From: Mytilisepta virgata
Lineage: Eukaryota; Mollusca; Bivalvia; Mytilida; Mytilidae
Direction: 5' to 3'
Length of the DNA: 64,000 bases
NCBI GenBank assembly: GCA_028015205.1
Contig: JAPWFG010000015.1
Location: 4,898,001-4,962,000, forward strand
Part shown: in pieces, positions 12,122 through 23,286 of the stretch
How positions within the stretch are numbered: position 1 is the stretch's first letter
How the letters are laid out: each line of letters opens with the position of its first letter
Notes under the pieces: model-generated
Seen by the model: the letters and a program-made list of their open reading frames with translations, nothing else
Told to the model about the DNA's origin: nothing
Databases searched by the model: none
Translations under genes and position numbers: made by a program

Positions 12122-12742
12122 GGTATTTTTGCAAGTTGTTTTGGTAATAAACATTATAAATAGATTCAAATATTACACAGATTGAAATCTTGGTTCACAA
12201 AAGATCAAATAGCATTAAAAACTACAAAATAGCATTGTTTTTTTTTCAAAAATGAACCTAAGAAAAATGCACATATGAAATCTTGATACAAAGAAGATAA
12301 TGATGTTCTATATAGGGCTGCAATCAAGTGTATATCTGCATATCAATTTCACTATGTGCAATTGTTATATATATATATTTTAATCGCTATATATAACATT
12401 CCGTGAAGGAATCGTAATGCGCTTCATTTCATACCTCCTGAATGATACCAAATAAATATTCCTCTACATATATATATGTCAAACACGTTTGAAAACTTTG
12501 GTTTTGCCTTTTCCTTTCAATGCAACGTAATTTCAAAAGTTTTTGCAAAACTGGTTTTGCTATTATATTCATATTTTAATATAAAAGAAAATGATAGAAA
12601 TATTACGTTAGAAGAAAAAATCCTGCAAAAAGTACATGCAGTTGCGTAATATGAAGTAAATAATGCCTTTAAGTGAAATATGTTAGAAATGTTTGAAGCT
12701 GGAAACAAGTGACATGAATATTTAACGGCACTTTATACTGTC

Positions 12743-12824
12743 GGTAGTGTGGCCGAGCGGTCTAAGGCGCTGCTTTAAGGCACCAGTCTCTTCGGAGGCG
12801 TGGGTTCGAATCCCACCGCTGCCA
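12743..12824 (+). tRNA. tRNA-Leu(AAG), degenerate copy
   Basis: Two changes: C6 to T in the acceptor stem (a tolerable G-U pair) and G31 to C in the anticodon stem (CTGCT/ACCAG), which puts a C-C mismatch beside the loop. Likely non-functional as a tRNA, although both promoter boxes remain. Confidence 0.8.
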
Positions 12825-13439
12825 GGTATTTTTGCAAGTTGTTTTGGTAATAAACATTATAAATACATTCAAATATTACACAGATTGAAATCTTGGTTCA
12901 CAAAAGATCAAATAGCATTAAAAACTACAAAATAGCATTGTTTTTTTTTCAAAAATGAACCTAAGAAAAATGCACATATGAAATCTTGATACAAAGAAGA
13001 TAATGATGTTCTATATAAGGCTGCAATCAAGTGTATATCTGCATATCAATTTCACTATGTGCAATTGTTATATATGTTAATCGCTATATATAACATTCCG
13101 TGAAGTAATCGTAATGCGCTTCATTTCATACCTCCTGAATGATACCAAATAAATATTCCTCTACATATATATATGTCAAACACGTTTGAAAACTTTGGTT
13201 TTGCCTTTTTCTTTCAATCCAACGTAATTTCAAAAGTTTTTGCAAAAGTGGTTTTGCTATTATATTTATATTTTAATATAAAAGAAAATGATAGAAATAT
13301 TACGTTAGAAGAAAAAATCCTGCAAAAAGTACATGCAGTTGCGTAATATGAAGTAAATAATGCCTTTAAGTGAAATATGTTAGAAATGTTTGAAGCTGGA
13401 AACAAGTGACATGAATATTTAACGGCACTTTATACTGTC

Positions 13440-13521
13440 GGTAGCGTGGCCGAGCGGTCTAAGGCGCTGGTTTAAGGCACCAGTCTCTTCGGAGGCGTGG
13501 GTTCCAATCCCACCGCTGCCA
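13440..13521 (+). tRNA. tRNA-Leu(AAG), B-box variant upstream of T1
   Basis: Carries GGTTCCAATCC in the B box, as at 9937. It is intact in length even though T1 lies only about 110 bp downstream, which makes the T1 junction unusual. The tRNA part after T1 (15098) has the normal G, so the two copies differ. Confidence 0.82.
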
Positions 13522-13632
13522 GGTATTTTTGCAAGTTGTTTTGGTAATAAACATTATAAATACATTCAAATATTACACAGATTGAAATCTTGGTTCACAA
13601 AAGATCAAATAGCATTAAAAACTACAAAATAA

Positions 13633-15097
13633 CCATGGTGCAATTTTACTTAAATATAGAACAATTATAGGTGAAAAATGCCAAGGTGGTTTGCAATTTG
13701 AAGATGTATATCTTAAGATGTTGTCGTTTAGATTAAAATTCTTGTCTAGATTTTTGAATCCGGATTATAATGTACTGTGGAAAGATGCATGTAAATATTT
13801 TATGCAAAAGATATGTAATATGAAGTTAGATTTTGAAATTTTATTTCTTGATTTCAATAAAAAATGTTTAGATGTTTTGCCAATTTTTTACAAGGAAATG
13901 TTAGAGGCTTGGTACAATATTAGAAAATATACAGACATTGAATTATGTAATGATATGGTGTATAGACAATCATTGTTTTGTAATCCACAGATCAAAATTA
14001 ATGGAAAATGTGTATTTTGGAAACATTTTATAGATGCTGGTATTGTATGTATAAAGGATATTGCATATGAAGTCAGGACTGGTTTTTTGCCAGTGTCCGC
14101 TATTGTTGAAATGGTTCAAAGTCAAAATGAAACCATAGATGTTAATACAATCAAGAATCAATATTTAAAATTACTTTCTGTGTTGCCAGAGATGTGGAAA
14201 CGCATTGTTAATAAAAATGTTAATACCAGATGTCTGCAGAATTGTTCAGAATTTGACGTGGATGTTAAATGTAAGAAACTAAAATTTTCTCTCTGTACTG
14301 TTAAAATATTTTATTCAGTTTTAAGAGATATTGTTTTTGAAAAATCAAACTGTGTATCCTTTTGGGAAAACTATTTCAATGAAAGCATTAATTTTTCTTC
14401 TGTTTGGAAGATGGTAAATCTTAAGTGGAAAACGCCAGATATAATTGAACTTGATTTCAAAATTGTTCACAGTAGAATTTTTACCAATGAAAAATTGTAC
14501 AAAATGGGTTTACTAGACAGTCATAATTGTAAAGTCTGTAGTACAGAAAAAGAAGATTTATTGCATATATTTATGTCATGTAGAAAGTTACAGGTATTTC
14601 ACAACTATTTGGAAAATATCATGGAAGTATTGTTTGAAAATTGTGACAGTAACAAAATATCAATGATAAAATATGAAAAACTTATGTTTATTGGACAAAA
14701 TGGTACAATTAAAGGTGTCAACATATACTTTTTGAATTTCATTTTTTCAATTGCTAGATTTTGTATTTTTAAACGAAGAAATCTTTTAGGAATGAAAAAT
14801 CAAAACTTAGATTTGATCAGATTTTTTAAGTACACATTAAGACATTATGTATCATATTTCCACATGTACTGTTGTAAAATGTACAATAACAGATCTGTGT
14901 TTGACAAATATTTTTTAAAGGACAATCCAATTGTTTCGGAAACAGAAGATATTCTTCTATTTAATCTGTAAAAACAAAATTGTTTAAAATAACAGTAATT
15001 GTTCAATGTGATATTTAATACTGTGATATATTACATTTGATATCATAATTTTATATATTTATGTTTTATGAATTATTTTAATAAAGATAAAAAAAAA
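13633..15097 (+). mobile_element. T1: 5'-truncated tRNA-targeted LINE
   Basis: About 1.46 kb of LINE, starting inside ORF2 downstream of the reverse transcriptase. It ends TTTTAATAAAGAT plus a short poly-A that joins tRNA nt 24. The 3' junction is the same as in E1-E3, but the 5' junction lies in the spacer after ACTACAAAATA, not in the tRNA. If it is a single insertion, the duplicated target would be about 169 bp (13463-13631). A deletion or a recombination between units is the alternative. Confidence 0.85.
13634..14971 (+). pseudogene. T1 ORF2, C-terminal fragment
   Basis: Open through to TAA at 14969-14971 (at least 426 codons). It aligns with the part of E1-E3 ORF2 after the RT: a KCQGGL motif, FRLKFLSRFL, then near the end a LINE C-terminal zinc knuckle (CKVCSTEKEDLLHIFMSC, pattern C-x2-C-x8-H-x4-C) and RRNLLG. 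The APE and RT domains are absent, so it cannot move on its own. The first codons read from the truncation point and have no proper start. It belongs to a lineage distinct from E1, E2 and E3 judging by residue differences throughout. Confidence 0.85.
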
Positions 15098-15156
15098 GGC
15101 GCTGGTTTAAGGCACCAGTCTCTTCGGAGGCGTGGGTTCGAATCCCACCGCTGCCA
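15098..15156 (+). pseudogene. tRNA-Leu(AAG), 3' part after T1
   Basis: Nt 24-82 of the gene follow the T1 poly-A. The B box here is the normal GGTTCGAATCC, but the A box half is missing. Confidence 0.93.
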
Positions 15157-15972
15157 GGTATTTTTGCAAGTTGTTTTGGTAATAAACATTATAAATACAT
15201 TCAAATATTACAGAGATTGAAATCTTGGTTCACAAAAGATCAAATAGCATTAAAAACTACAAAATAGCATTGTTTTTTTTTCAAAAATGAACCTAAGAAA
15301 AATGCACATATGAAATCTTGATACAAAGAAGATAATGATGTTCTATATAAGGCTGCAATCAAGTGTATATCTGCATATCAATTTCACTATGTGCAATTGT
15401 TATATATATATGTTAATCGCTATATATAACATTCCGTGAAGTAATCGTAATGCGCTTCATTTCATACCTCCTGAATGATACCAAATAAATATTCCTCTAC
15501 ATATATATATATATGTCAAACACGTTTGAAAACTTTGGTTTTGCCTTTTTCTTTCAATCCAACGTAATTTCAAAAGTTTTTGCAAAAGTGGTTTTGCTAT
15601 TATATTCATATTTTAATATAAAAGAAAATGATAGAAATATTACGTTAGAAGAAAAAATCCTGCAAAAAGTACATGCAGTTGCGTAATATGAAGTAAATAA
15701 TGCCTTTAAGTGAAATATGTTAGAAATGTTTGAAGCTGGAAACAAGTGACATGAATATTTAACAGCACTTTATACTGTCGGTAGCGTGGCCGAGCGGTCT
15801 AAGGCGCTGGTTTAAGGCACCAGTCTCTTCGGAGGCGTGGGTTCCAATCCCACCGCTGCCAGGTATTTTTGCAAGTTGTTTTGGTAATAAACATTATAAA
15901 TACATTCAAATATTACACAGATTGAAATCTTGGTTCACAAAAGATCAAATAGCATTAAAAACTACAAAATAA
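15157..15972 (+). repeat. tRNA-Leu array spacer between T1 and T2
   Basis: One spacer plus tRNA unit. Together with T1 it forms a 2340-bp module (13440-15779) that is repeated almost identically from 15780 onward. Confidence 0.92.
15780..15861 (+). tRNA. tRNA-Leu(AAG), B-box variant upstream of T2
   Basis: The same GGTTCCAATCC change as its duplicate at 13440; otherwise the majority sequence. Confidence 0.82.
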
Positions 15973-17437
15973 CCATGGTGCAATTTTACTTAAATATAGA
16001 ACAATTATAGGTGAAAAATGCCAAGGTGGTTTGCAATTTGAAGATGTATATCTTAAGATGTTGTCGTTTAGATTAAAATTCTTGTCTAGATTTTTGAATC
16101 CGGATTATAATGTACTGTGGAAAGATGCATGTAAATATTTTATGCAAAAGATATGTAATATGAAGTTAGATTTTGAAATTTTATTTCTTGATTTCAATAA
16201 AAAATGTTTAGATGTTTTGCCAATTTTTTACAAGGAAATGTTAGAGGCTTGGTACAATATTAGAAAATATACAGACATTGAATTATGTAATGATATGGTG
16301 TATAGACAATCATTGTTTTGTAATCCACAGATCAAAATTAATGGAAAATGTGTATTTTGGAAACATTTTATAGATGCTGGTATTGTATGTATAAAGGATA
16401 TTGCATATGAAGTCAGGACTGGTTTTTTGCCAGTGTCCGCTATTGTTGAAATGGTTCAAAGTCAAAATGAAACCATAGATGTTAATACAATCAAGAATCA
16501 ATATTTAAAATTACTTTCTGTGTTGCCAGAGATGTGGAAACGCATTGTTAATAAAAATGTTAATACCAGATGTCTGCAGAATTGTTCAGAATTTGACGTG
16601 GATGTTAAATGTAAGAAACTAAAATTTTCTCTCTGTACTGTTAAAATATTTTATTCAGTTTTAAGAGATATTGTTTTTGAAAAATCAAACTGTGTATCCT
16701 TTTGGGAAAACTATTTCAATGAAAGCATTAATTTTTCTTCTGTTTGGAAGATGGTAAATCTTAAGTGGAAAACGCCAGATATAATTGAACTTGATTTCAA
16801 AATTGTTCACAGTAGAATTTTTACCAATGAAAAATTGTACAAAATGGGTTTACTAGACAGTCATAATTGTAAAGTCTGTAGTACAGAAAAAGAAGATTTA
16901 TTGCATATATTTATGTCATGTAGAAAGTTACAGGTATTTCACAACTATTTGGAAAATATCATGGAAGTATTGTTTGAAAATTGTGACAGTGACAAAATAT
17001 CAATGGTAAAATATGAAAAACTTATGTTTATTGGACAAAATGGTACAATTAAAGGTGTCAACATATACTTTTTGAATTTCATTTTTTCAATTGCTAGATT
17101 TTGTATTTTTAAACGAAGAAATCTTTTAGGAATGAAAAATCAAAACTTAGATTTGATCAGATTTTTTAAGTACACATTAAGACATTATGTATCATATTTC
17201 CACATGTACTGTTGTAAAATGTACAATAACAGATCTGTGTTTGACAAATATTTTTTAAAGGACAATCCAATTGTTTCGGAAACAGAAGATATTCTTCTAT
17301 TTAATCTGTAAAAACAAAATTGTTTAAAATAACAGTAATTGTTCAATGTGATATTTAATACTGTGATATATTACATTTGATATCATAATTTTATATATTT
17401 ATGTTTTATGAATTATTTTAATAAAGATAAAAAAAAA
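15973..17437 (+). mobile_element. T2: tandem duplicate of T1
   Basis: Identical in structure and junctions to T1, at an offset of exactly 2340 bp. Because the flanking tRNA and spacer are duplicated too, T2 arose by unequal exchange of the whole module and not by a second retrotransposition. Confidence 0.92.
15974..17311 (+). pseudogene. T2 ORF2, C-terminal fragment
   Basis: Same length and frame as the T1 fragment and ending at the equivalent TAA. The translated part differs from T1 at only two residues that I can see (Asn to Asp in CDSxKIS and Ile to Val two residues after KIS). That points to a very recent duplication. It carries the same C-terminal zinc knuckle and lacks APE and RT. Confidence 0.85.
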
Positions 17438-17496
17438 GGCGCTGGTTTAAGGCACCAGTCTCTTCGGAGGCGTGGGTTCGAATCCCACCGCTGCCA
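17438..17496 (+). pseudogene. tRNA-Leu(AAG), 3' part after T2
   Basis: Nt 24-82, identical to the piece after T1. Confidence 0.93.
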
Positions 17497-17874
17497 GGTA
17501 TTTTTGCAAGTTGTTTTGGTAATAAACATTATAAATACATTCAAATATTACACAGATTGAAATCTTGGTTCACAAAAGATCAAATAGCATTAAAAACTAC
17601 AAAATAGCATTGTTTTTTTTTCAAAAATGAACCTAAGAAAAATGCACATATGAAATCTTGATACAAAGAAGATAATGATGTTCTATATAAGGCTGCAATC
17701 AAGTGTATATCTGCATATCAATTTCACTATGTGCAATTGTTATATATATATGTTAATCGCTATATATAACATTCCGTGAAGTAATCGTAATGCGCTTCAT
17801 TTCATACCTCCTGAATGATACCAAATAAATATTCCTCTACATATATATATGTCAAACACGTTTGAAAACTTTGG
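17497..17874 (+). repeat. tRNA-Leu array spacer, interrupted
   Basis: Normal spacer up to GAAAACTTTGG, where the 17875-19750 insertion begins. The missing remainder continues at 19751 with TTTTGCC. Confidence 0.9.
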
Positions 17875-19750
17875 CATATCCAACTATAGAAGTCATCACG
17901 TGACTTTGTTGACGTCACGCATCACCTATACCATGCCCAAGTAAATTGTATAGAAATGCACTTGGCCGATCAGGAATCGATAAAATAAACTACTTTTAGT
18001 TCGTGCTGAAAAAATTTTGGTGCTATGTAGTACTTCCTCATATATTTAGAAATATATTTATGCTATTTGGAAACGTTTAAATTTTTGTCTTATCCCTTCC
18101 AAATGCTTTTGAAAATTTTGTCTTATTTTCCCGTTAAGTCCATATTGTTAAATCATCTAACTCCGATAAATTGGCTTTTTTGTCGTTTTTAACATAAAAT
18201 TACGATTTAACCAAAACTGATGGAAAAATTTTGGTGCTATGTGCTAATTAATACATTTATAAATTTTTGAAATATCGTAAATGCAATAGTTTAATTTTTT
18301 ATTATATCCCTTCCAAATTGATTTGAAAATTAGCTATTTTCGGAAAATCTGTTATTATTTTTCAAAATGGCGACGATGACCGCAAATGTCACTAGGCGCG
18401 AAAATACAAACATTTAATGATTTTCAATTTCATATTTGCATCGAAATATAAAGTATATATATATATATATATAAATAGCTGACATAATTATTAATAAGTT
18501 TATAGTTTCCAATTGCACTGCATATTAACTTATCCTCGCCAAGGGCGATATAGATTATGAAAAAAAAATCGCACCTTTCCCAGTATTAATGAAAACTAAC
18601 ACAGATGATGGATCATTTCATACAGACATCATTTCTTTTTAATCGAGGATTTTATTATATTATGTTTGTGTTATGAAGTTATAATAAAAAGGGGGGTTGC
18701 ATACTATAGATAGTGATATATTACTAGAGACATATTGTTTTATGTCTCGGATGTTACTAATAAAGTATATTCTTTGGTCTTCATATATCATATGTTTGAG
18801 TAAAACCTTCATAACTTTTCGAAATATCGTAATTGCAATAGTTTAATTTTGATTATGTCCCTTCCAAATTGATTTGAAAATTAGCTATTTTGAAATGTGT
18901 TATTTTTTACTATTATTATTCAAAGATGGCGCCCATCCTAATCAGCTTCTACCTTGCCATAACAAAGTAAATATATATACGAGTAAATATAATTACTCAT
19001 ATAATGTGTCAAATGTTAAATATATAAATACCAAAAAGATAAAATTATTAATTTAAAATAAATTAAAATGTTACTTATCTGACATTTGAAATTATATTTC
19101 ACCACTGCATTCTTTGTGATCTCCCCTTAAACAAACACACACCTCTTTATTAAAATGTTGCATTAATTATCAAAAAATGAAATCACGCTGTTTTTGGTAA
19201 GCAAACGGTTTACCTGTATACATACAATGTACATGTGTACCTTAATTAACGGTTGGAACAATAAACATCCGGACAGTCAAGGTACAATATACATGTCAAA
19301 TCGTTAATTAGTTATAATTACCTGAAACACACAGCATGTTAATTGCGCATAATAAATTTCTTCAGATAAAACTCAAATAAATTTTCCCCCCCAAAAAATC
19401 GCTTTTCTCGCGCCTTAAAAAATAAAAAAAAACTTGCACCATTACCATTTATCACGTGTAATTATGTACTTTTGACAGTTTGTATAAATTGGTGATAAAT
19501 TTCATATTATTAATTATTGTCACAATTTCATATATTGAAATTATAATCCACGTGAAATGTTACTACATATATCAAATAAAAAGTTTTTAAAGTGAAGACG
19601 TGGAGAACGTGCTATAATCAATACAGAGTTATCGAAGTACTACGATGAATGCCTGGCATGAACGGGACCAGTAGATTCCCGATATTGGGTAACCAGTTAA
19701 TAAGTCTAAACAGAGTTACCTAACATAGTTATGACCGATATAGCTGCATA
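17875..19750. mobile_element. Non-autonomous DNA-transposon-like insertion with CATATSCA ends
   Basis: The left end is CATATCCAACTATAGAAGTC. The right end, reverse complemented, is CATATGCAGCTATATCGGTC (19 of the first 25 bases match when extended). The array spacer is contiguous on either side (ACTTTGG and TTTTGCC). No clear target duplication is visible. The interior is AT-rich and repeats a motif around CCCTTCCAAATTGATTTGAAAA (near 18307 and 18860, with a weaker copy near 18100). It contains no convincing protein. Confidence 0.65.
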
Positions 19751-20691
19751 TGTTTTGCCTTTTTCTTTCAATCCAACGTAATTTCAAAAGTTTTTGCAAA
19801 AGTGGTTTTGCTATTATATTCATATTTTAATATAAAAGAAAATGATAGAAATATTACGTTAGAAGAAAAAATCCTGCAAAAAGTACATGCAGTTGCGTAA
19901 TATGAAGTAAATAATGCCTTTAAGTGAAATATGTTAGAAATGTTTGAAGCTGGAAACAAGTGACATGAATATTTAACGGCACTTTATACTGTCGGTAGCG
20001 TGGCCTAGCGGTCTAAGGCGCTGGTTTAAGGCACCAGTCTTTTCGGAGGCGTGGGTTCGAATCCCACCGCTGCCAGGTATTTTTGCAAGTTGTTTTGGTA
20101 ATAAACATTATAAATACATTCAAATATTACACAGATTGAAATCTTGGTTCACAAAAGATCAAATAGCATTAAAAACTACAAAATAGCATTGTTTTTTTTT
20201 TCAAAAATGAACCTAAGAAAAATGCACATATGAAATCTTGATACAAAGAAGATAATGATGTTCTATATAAGGCTGCAATCAAGTGTATATCTGCATATCA
20301 ATTTCACTATGTGCAATTGTTATATATGTTAATCGCTATATATAACATTCCGTGAAGTAATCGTAATGCGCTTCATTTCATACCTCCTGAATGATACCAA
20401 ATAAATATTCCTCTACATATATATATGTCAAACACGTTTTAAAACTTTGGTTTTGCCTTTTTCTTTCAATCCAACGTAATTTCAAAAGTTTTTGCAAAAG
20501 TGGTTTTGCTATTATATTCATATTTTAATATAAAAGAAAATGATAGAAATATTACGTTAGAAGAAAAAATCCTGCAAAAAGTACATGCAGTTGCGTAATA
20601 TGAAGTAAATAATGCCTTTAAATGAAATATGTTAGAAATGTTTGAAGCTGGAAACAAGTGACATGAATATTTAACAGCACTTTATACTGTC
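19751..20691 (+). repeat. tRNA-Leu array block before E1
   Basis: The rest of the interrupted spacer, one variant tRNA gene, and one complete spacer leading to the tRNA split by E1. Confidence 0.92.
19994..20075 (+). tRNA. tRNA-Leu(AAG), D-loop variant
   Basis: G13 to T in the D loop (TGGCCTAGCGG, still A-box-like) and C to T in the variable arm (CTTTTCGGAGG). Anticodon and B box are normal. The same variable-arm T is seen in the 5' tRNA part beside E2 at 31198. Confidence 0.85.
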
Positions 20692-20727
20692 GGTAGCGTG
20701 GCCGAGCGGTCTAAGGCGCTGGTTTAA
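20692..20727 (+). pseudogene. tRNA-Leu(AAG), 5' part (nt 1-36), split by E1
   Basis: Ends at GGTTTAA inside the anticodon. Together with the 3' part at 29109 it shares GGCGCTGGTTTAA, the 13-bp target duplication of E1 (14-15 if tail-adjacent A bases are counted). The A box is present, the native B box absent. Confidence 0.93.
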
Positions 20728-21001
20728 CGGTTCGAACGCACCGGAAGGAAAACATGTAGTGTTTATAGGACTCTGTAAATTTTCCAAAATTGGTGAGTTT
20801 GGATGAATATATTCCAATCGAATTGTTGTACATTATATTCTTTGATGTTTAAAGTTGAAATTTGAATTGATTTTGACTAATTTCGTGTACCCTTATTCCT
20901 GTTTCACGTTAACAGGATAAGGGGGAGGGGAGCCTTGGTGAAGGGGATAGTACTGAATCGGACTTCGTTGTGTTTACTACTTTTTTTCTGCGTTCGGAAA
21001 A

Positions 21002-22669
21002 ATGGATAAAGTAGGCAATCAATATTTTCGATCTTCGAATCGACAGAAACAAAATTATGTTGTTGGTGATAAAACCTACTCAAGGGATTGTAGAATTAGA
21101 ATTGAACGATTAAATACAAATGCTATTAAAGAAAGAATTATCATTGAAGAGGTTGAGATTGTCACAGGACTAAATACTGTTTTAGCTGTGGTTCAGCATG
21201 ATGCATCTTCGTACGATGTAACTATGGATTGTAAAGAGAATGCTATAAAATTGCTGGGTGGTATTTCTATTGGAAGCCGGGATTATTCAGTAAGCTTGAT
21301 GCATTCTGATATTACGGTTGTATCTGTAATGAAATTGCCGTCATATGTTCCTGATGAGGATATTAGAATTAAACTAGCCGTTAAAGGAGTTAATGTCGTG
21401 TCTCCTATATATAGAAGAACGGTTCCAGGTACGCAAGTTGCGGACGGTACTAGGTTTATGCATTGCAAATTTCCTCCGGGTGTAGTAGCTCTTCCTTGGA
21501 CAATACCGTTTAAAATAGGAAATGAAACGAGATATTTCAGACTTGTACATAATAACCAAACAAAAGTATGCTCTGAATGTCTGTCACCAGATCATATGAA
21601 GAATGATTGTCCTTATTTTGAATGTCACGGCTGTGGTGAAGTAGGGCATCCGATGAGGTATTGTAAGGCAGATAAATGCAAATCGTGTAGTAATCTCCCG
21701 TTAAAGTGTGTTTGTGCTCGTGGTACATTTGGGAGGAACAACCGGACACCTGATGCATCAAAAAATTGTAAAGAATGTGGTCGTTTTTTTTGTATGTGCA
21801 AATGTAACATTTGCGGCAATAAAGTTTGCACCTGTAGTTGTTTAAAGTGTGAACAATATCCGTGTGTATGCAGTTGCAGGTACTGTCATGAGGAGTCATG
21901 TGTGTGTCCGTGTCAAGACTGTGATAGGCATCCCTGTGAATGTAAATGCACTAATTGTTTGGAGTTATTGAAAGACTGTACTTGTATGGATCAGAATGTT
22001 GATGAAGATGAAGATGATGATGACGACAGCGAGGTAGTAATACAATATAAGGGAGGCAATGTAGAAAGTAATAAAACTGTCATAGACGATGAACAAACAG
22101 AGGCGAAAAAAGCAGATGATACTGATACGAATGTTAAAATTGCTGTTGCAGAGGTCCATGTCAATAGTAGCGGCATACAAGAGGACAGCAGGAAAAGGAA
22201 ATTGAACAGGGATGAACATAGTTTTGATGATGATGATAATAATAATGAAATTGAACAGGCTCAAGATAGGAGCAAACAATCAGACAGTGATTCTGTTGAT
22301 GGTGTAAAAAAGAAAAAAAATAAAGAGTGCTCTTCTGTTGACATTGTTGCTACAGATGAGTGCAATGTAGAAATGGCAATAGAGGAGCACTTGCCAGAAA
22401 TAGATGTTGAATATAGCACCTTTGATGATGACGAAGAAGTCAATGTTGAAGGTGCAAATAGTAATAAAGAATCATTTGTCTGTTCTGGTGTAGAGATTAA
22501 TACAGATTGTAAAGTTAATGATAATGAGGGGGAAAGAACTATAACTCCCAAAGAGTTTAAAAAAATTCAAAAAAAAGAAAAGAAAAAAGAAAGGAGAAGT
22601 AGAATAAAGATTGAACCAAATCTGAATAGTAAAACAGTTAGAAATATGTCAGAAAGTACAAAAATGTAA
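21002..22669 (+). CDS. E1 ORF1: zinc-knuckle RNA-binding protein with a Cys-rich repeat array
   Basis: 555 aa, starting at the ATG nearest the element 5' end. Residues about 1-185 form a mixed alpha/beta region of the kind often RRM-like in LINE ORF1 proteins (inference). Two CCHC knuckles follow from about residue 190 (CSECLSPDHMKNDC, then CHGCGEVGHPMRYC). Residues about 256-328 hold some six repeats of 12-13 residues with the pattern C-x2-C-x4/5-C-x-C-x-C, for example NICGNKVCTCSC. The tail is rich in Asp/Glu and then basic at the C-terminus. ORF1 proteins of this type bind element RNA and form the RNP. No frameshift or stop is seen. The stop TAA is 2 nt before the ORF2 ATG. Confidence 0.9.
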   Translation: MDKVGNQYFRSSNRQKQNYVVGDKTYSRDCRIRIERLNTNAIKERIIIEEVEIVTGLNTVLAVVQHDASSYDVTMDCKENAIKLLGGISIGSRDYSVSLMHSDITVVSVMKLPSYVPDEDIRIKLAVKGVNVVSPIYRRTVPGTQVADGTRFMHCKFPPGVVALPWTIPFKIGNETRYFRLVHNNQTKVCSECLSPDHMKNDCPYFECHGCGEVGHPMRYCKADKCKSCSNLPLKCVCARGTFGRNNRTPDASKNCKECGRFFCMCKCNICGNKVCTCSCLKCEQYPCVCSCRYCHEESCVCPCQDCDRHPCECKCTNCLELLKDCTCMDQNVDEDEDDDDDSEVVIQYKGGNVESNKTVIDDEQTEAKKADDTDTNVKIAVAEVHVNSSGIQEDSRKRKLNRDEHSFDDDDNNNEIEQAQDRSKQSDSDSVDGVKKKKNKECSSVDIVATDECNVEMAIEEHLPEIDVEYSTFDDDEEVNVEGANSNKESFVCSGVEINTDCKVNDNEGERTITPKEFKKIQKKEKKKERRSRIKIEPNLNSKTVRNMSESTKM

Positions 22670-22671
22670 AA

Positions 22672-23007
22672 ATGGATAGATATATATGTACTTTTTTAAT
22701 TCTTTTTGTAATGGTTGTTATATGTAGTTTTAATTGTAATGGTATGAGAAATATTGTAAATTTACAAAGATTTCTAAGTATTGTACAAGAAAGAAAATTT
22801 GGTATTGTATTACTGCAAGAAACATTTTGAGATGATGATTTTATTAAAAGTGTAAAGCATTTGTATGAAGGAGATATTCATTATAGTAATGGTATAGATG
22901 GCAGACAGGGGGTGGCTGTTCTAGCTAACAATTATTATAAAGATAAAATAAAATGTATTTATAAAGATGATCAAGGTAGATTTATTCATGTGACTTATTA
23001 TGAGAAT
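22672..23007 (+). pseudogene. E1 ORF2, N-terminal part (APE endonuclease), with premature stop
   Basis: 112 codons before the nested LINE. The APE hallmarks FNCNG (catalytic Asn region) and LLQET (metal-binding Glu) are visible near the N-terminus. Codon 53 is TGA (22828-22830) where E2 and E3 have TGG (the W of QETFW). That stop removes almost all of ORF2. The first residues are hydrophobic; an alternative Met lies just before VVICSFNCNG. The frame continues at 25366 after the 12-bp duplication TATTATGAGAAT. Confidence 0.88.
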
Positions 23008-23254
23008 AGTTTAAACATATTTTATTGTATAAAACAATAGGATTAGACACAAGTTTTTCAACTTAGAACCGTCTTCTCCTTAATAGACATGAATATACAT
23101 AATATTGATATTATACATTACATAAATTTATAATTTTCTAATAAGTATGAAGGCATGAAAAGTATTTGAATAAATAACAGTAATATTTGTTTTTTTAACA
23201 AGAAAATAATAGAAGGTAATAGAACGTCTCAATGGATAATCAACTTTTCATTTA

Positions 23255-23286
<32 letters not shown>

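Larger units (their letters stand above)
8867..13632 (+). repeat. Tandem tRNA-Leu array, seven genes in regular units
   Basis: tRNA starts are spaced 697, 696, 710, 697, 703 and 697 bp apart. Each spacer holds the same ordered landmarks, including a variable (TA)n run before GTCAAACACGTTTGAAAAC and the pre-tRNA sequence ACGGCACTTTATACTGTC. Differences are mostly single bases and AT-run lengths, as expected for an array homogenised by unequal exchange. The block ends at the 5' junction of T1. Confidence 0.95.

Noticed and set aside
21283..22551. Several antisense frames over E1 ORF1
   Set aside because: Shadows of the acidic and Cys-rich coding sequence on the other strand.
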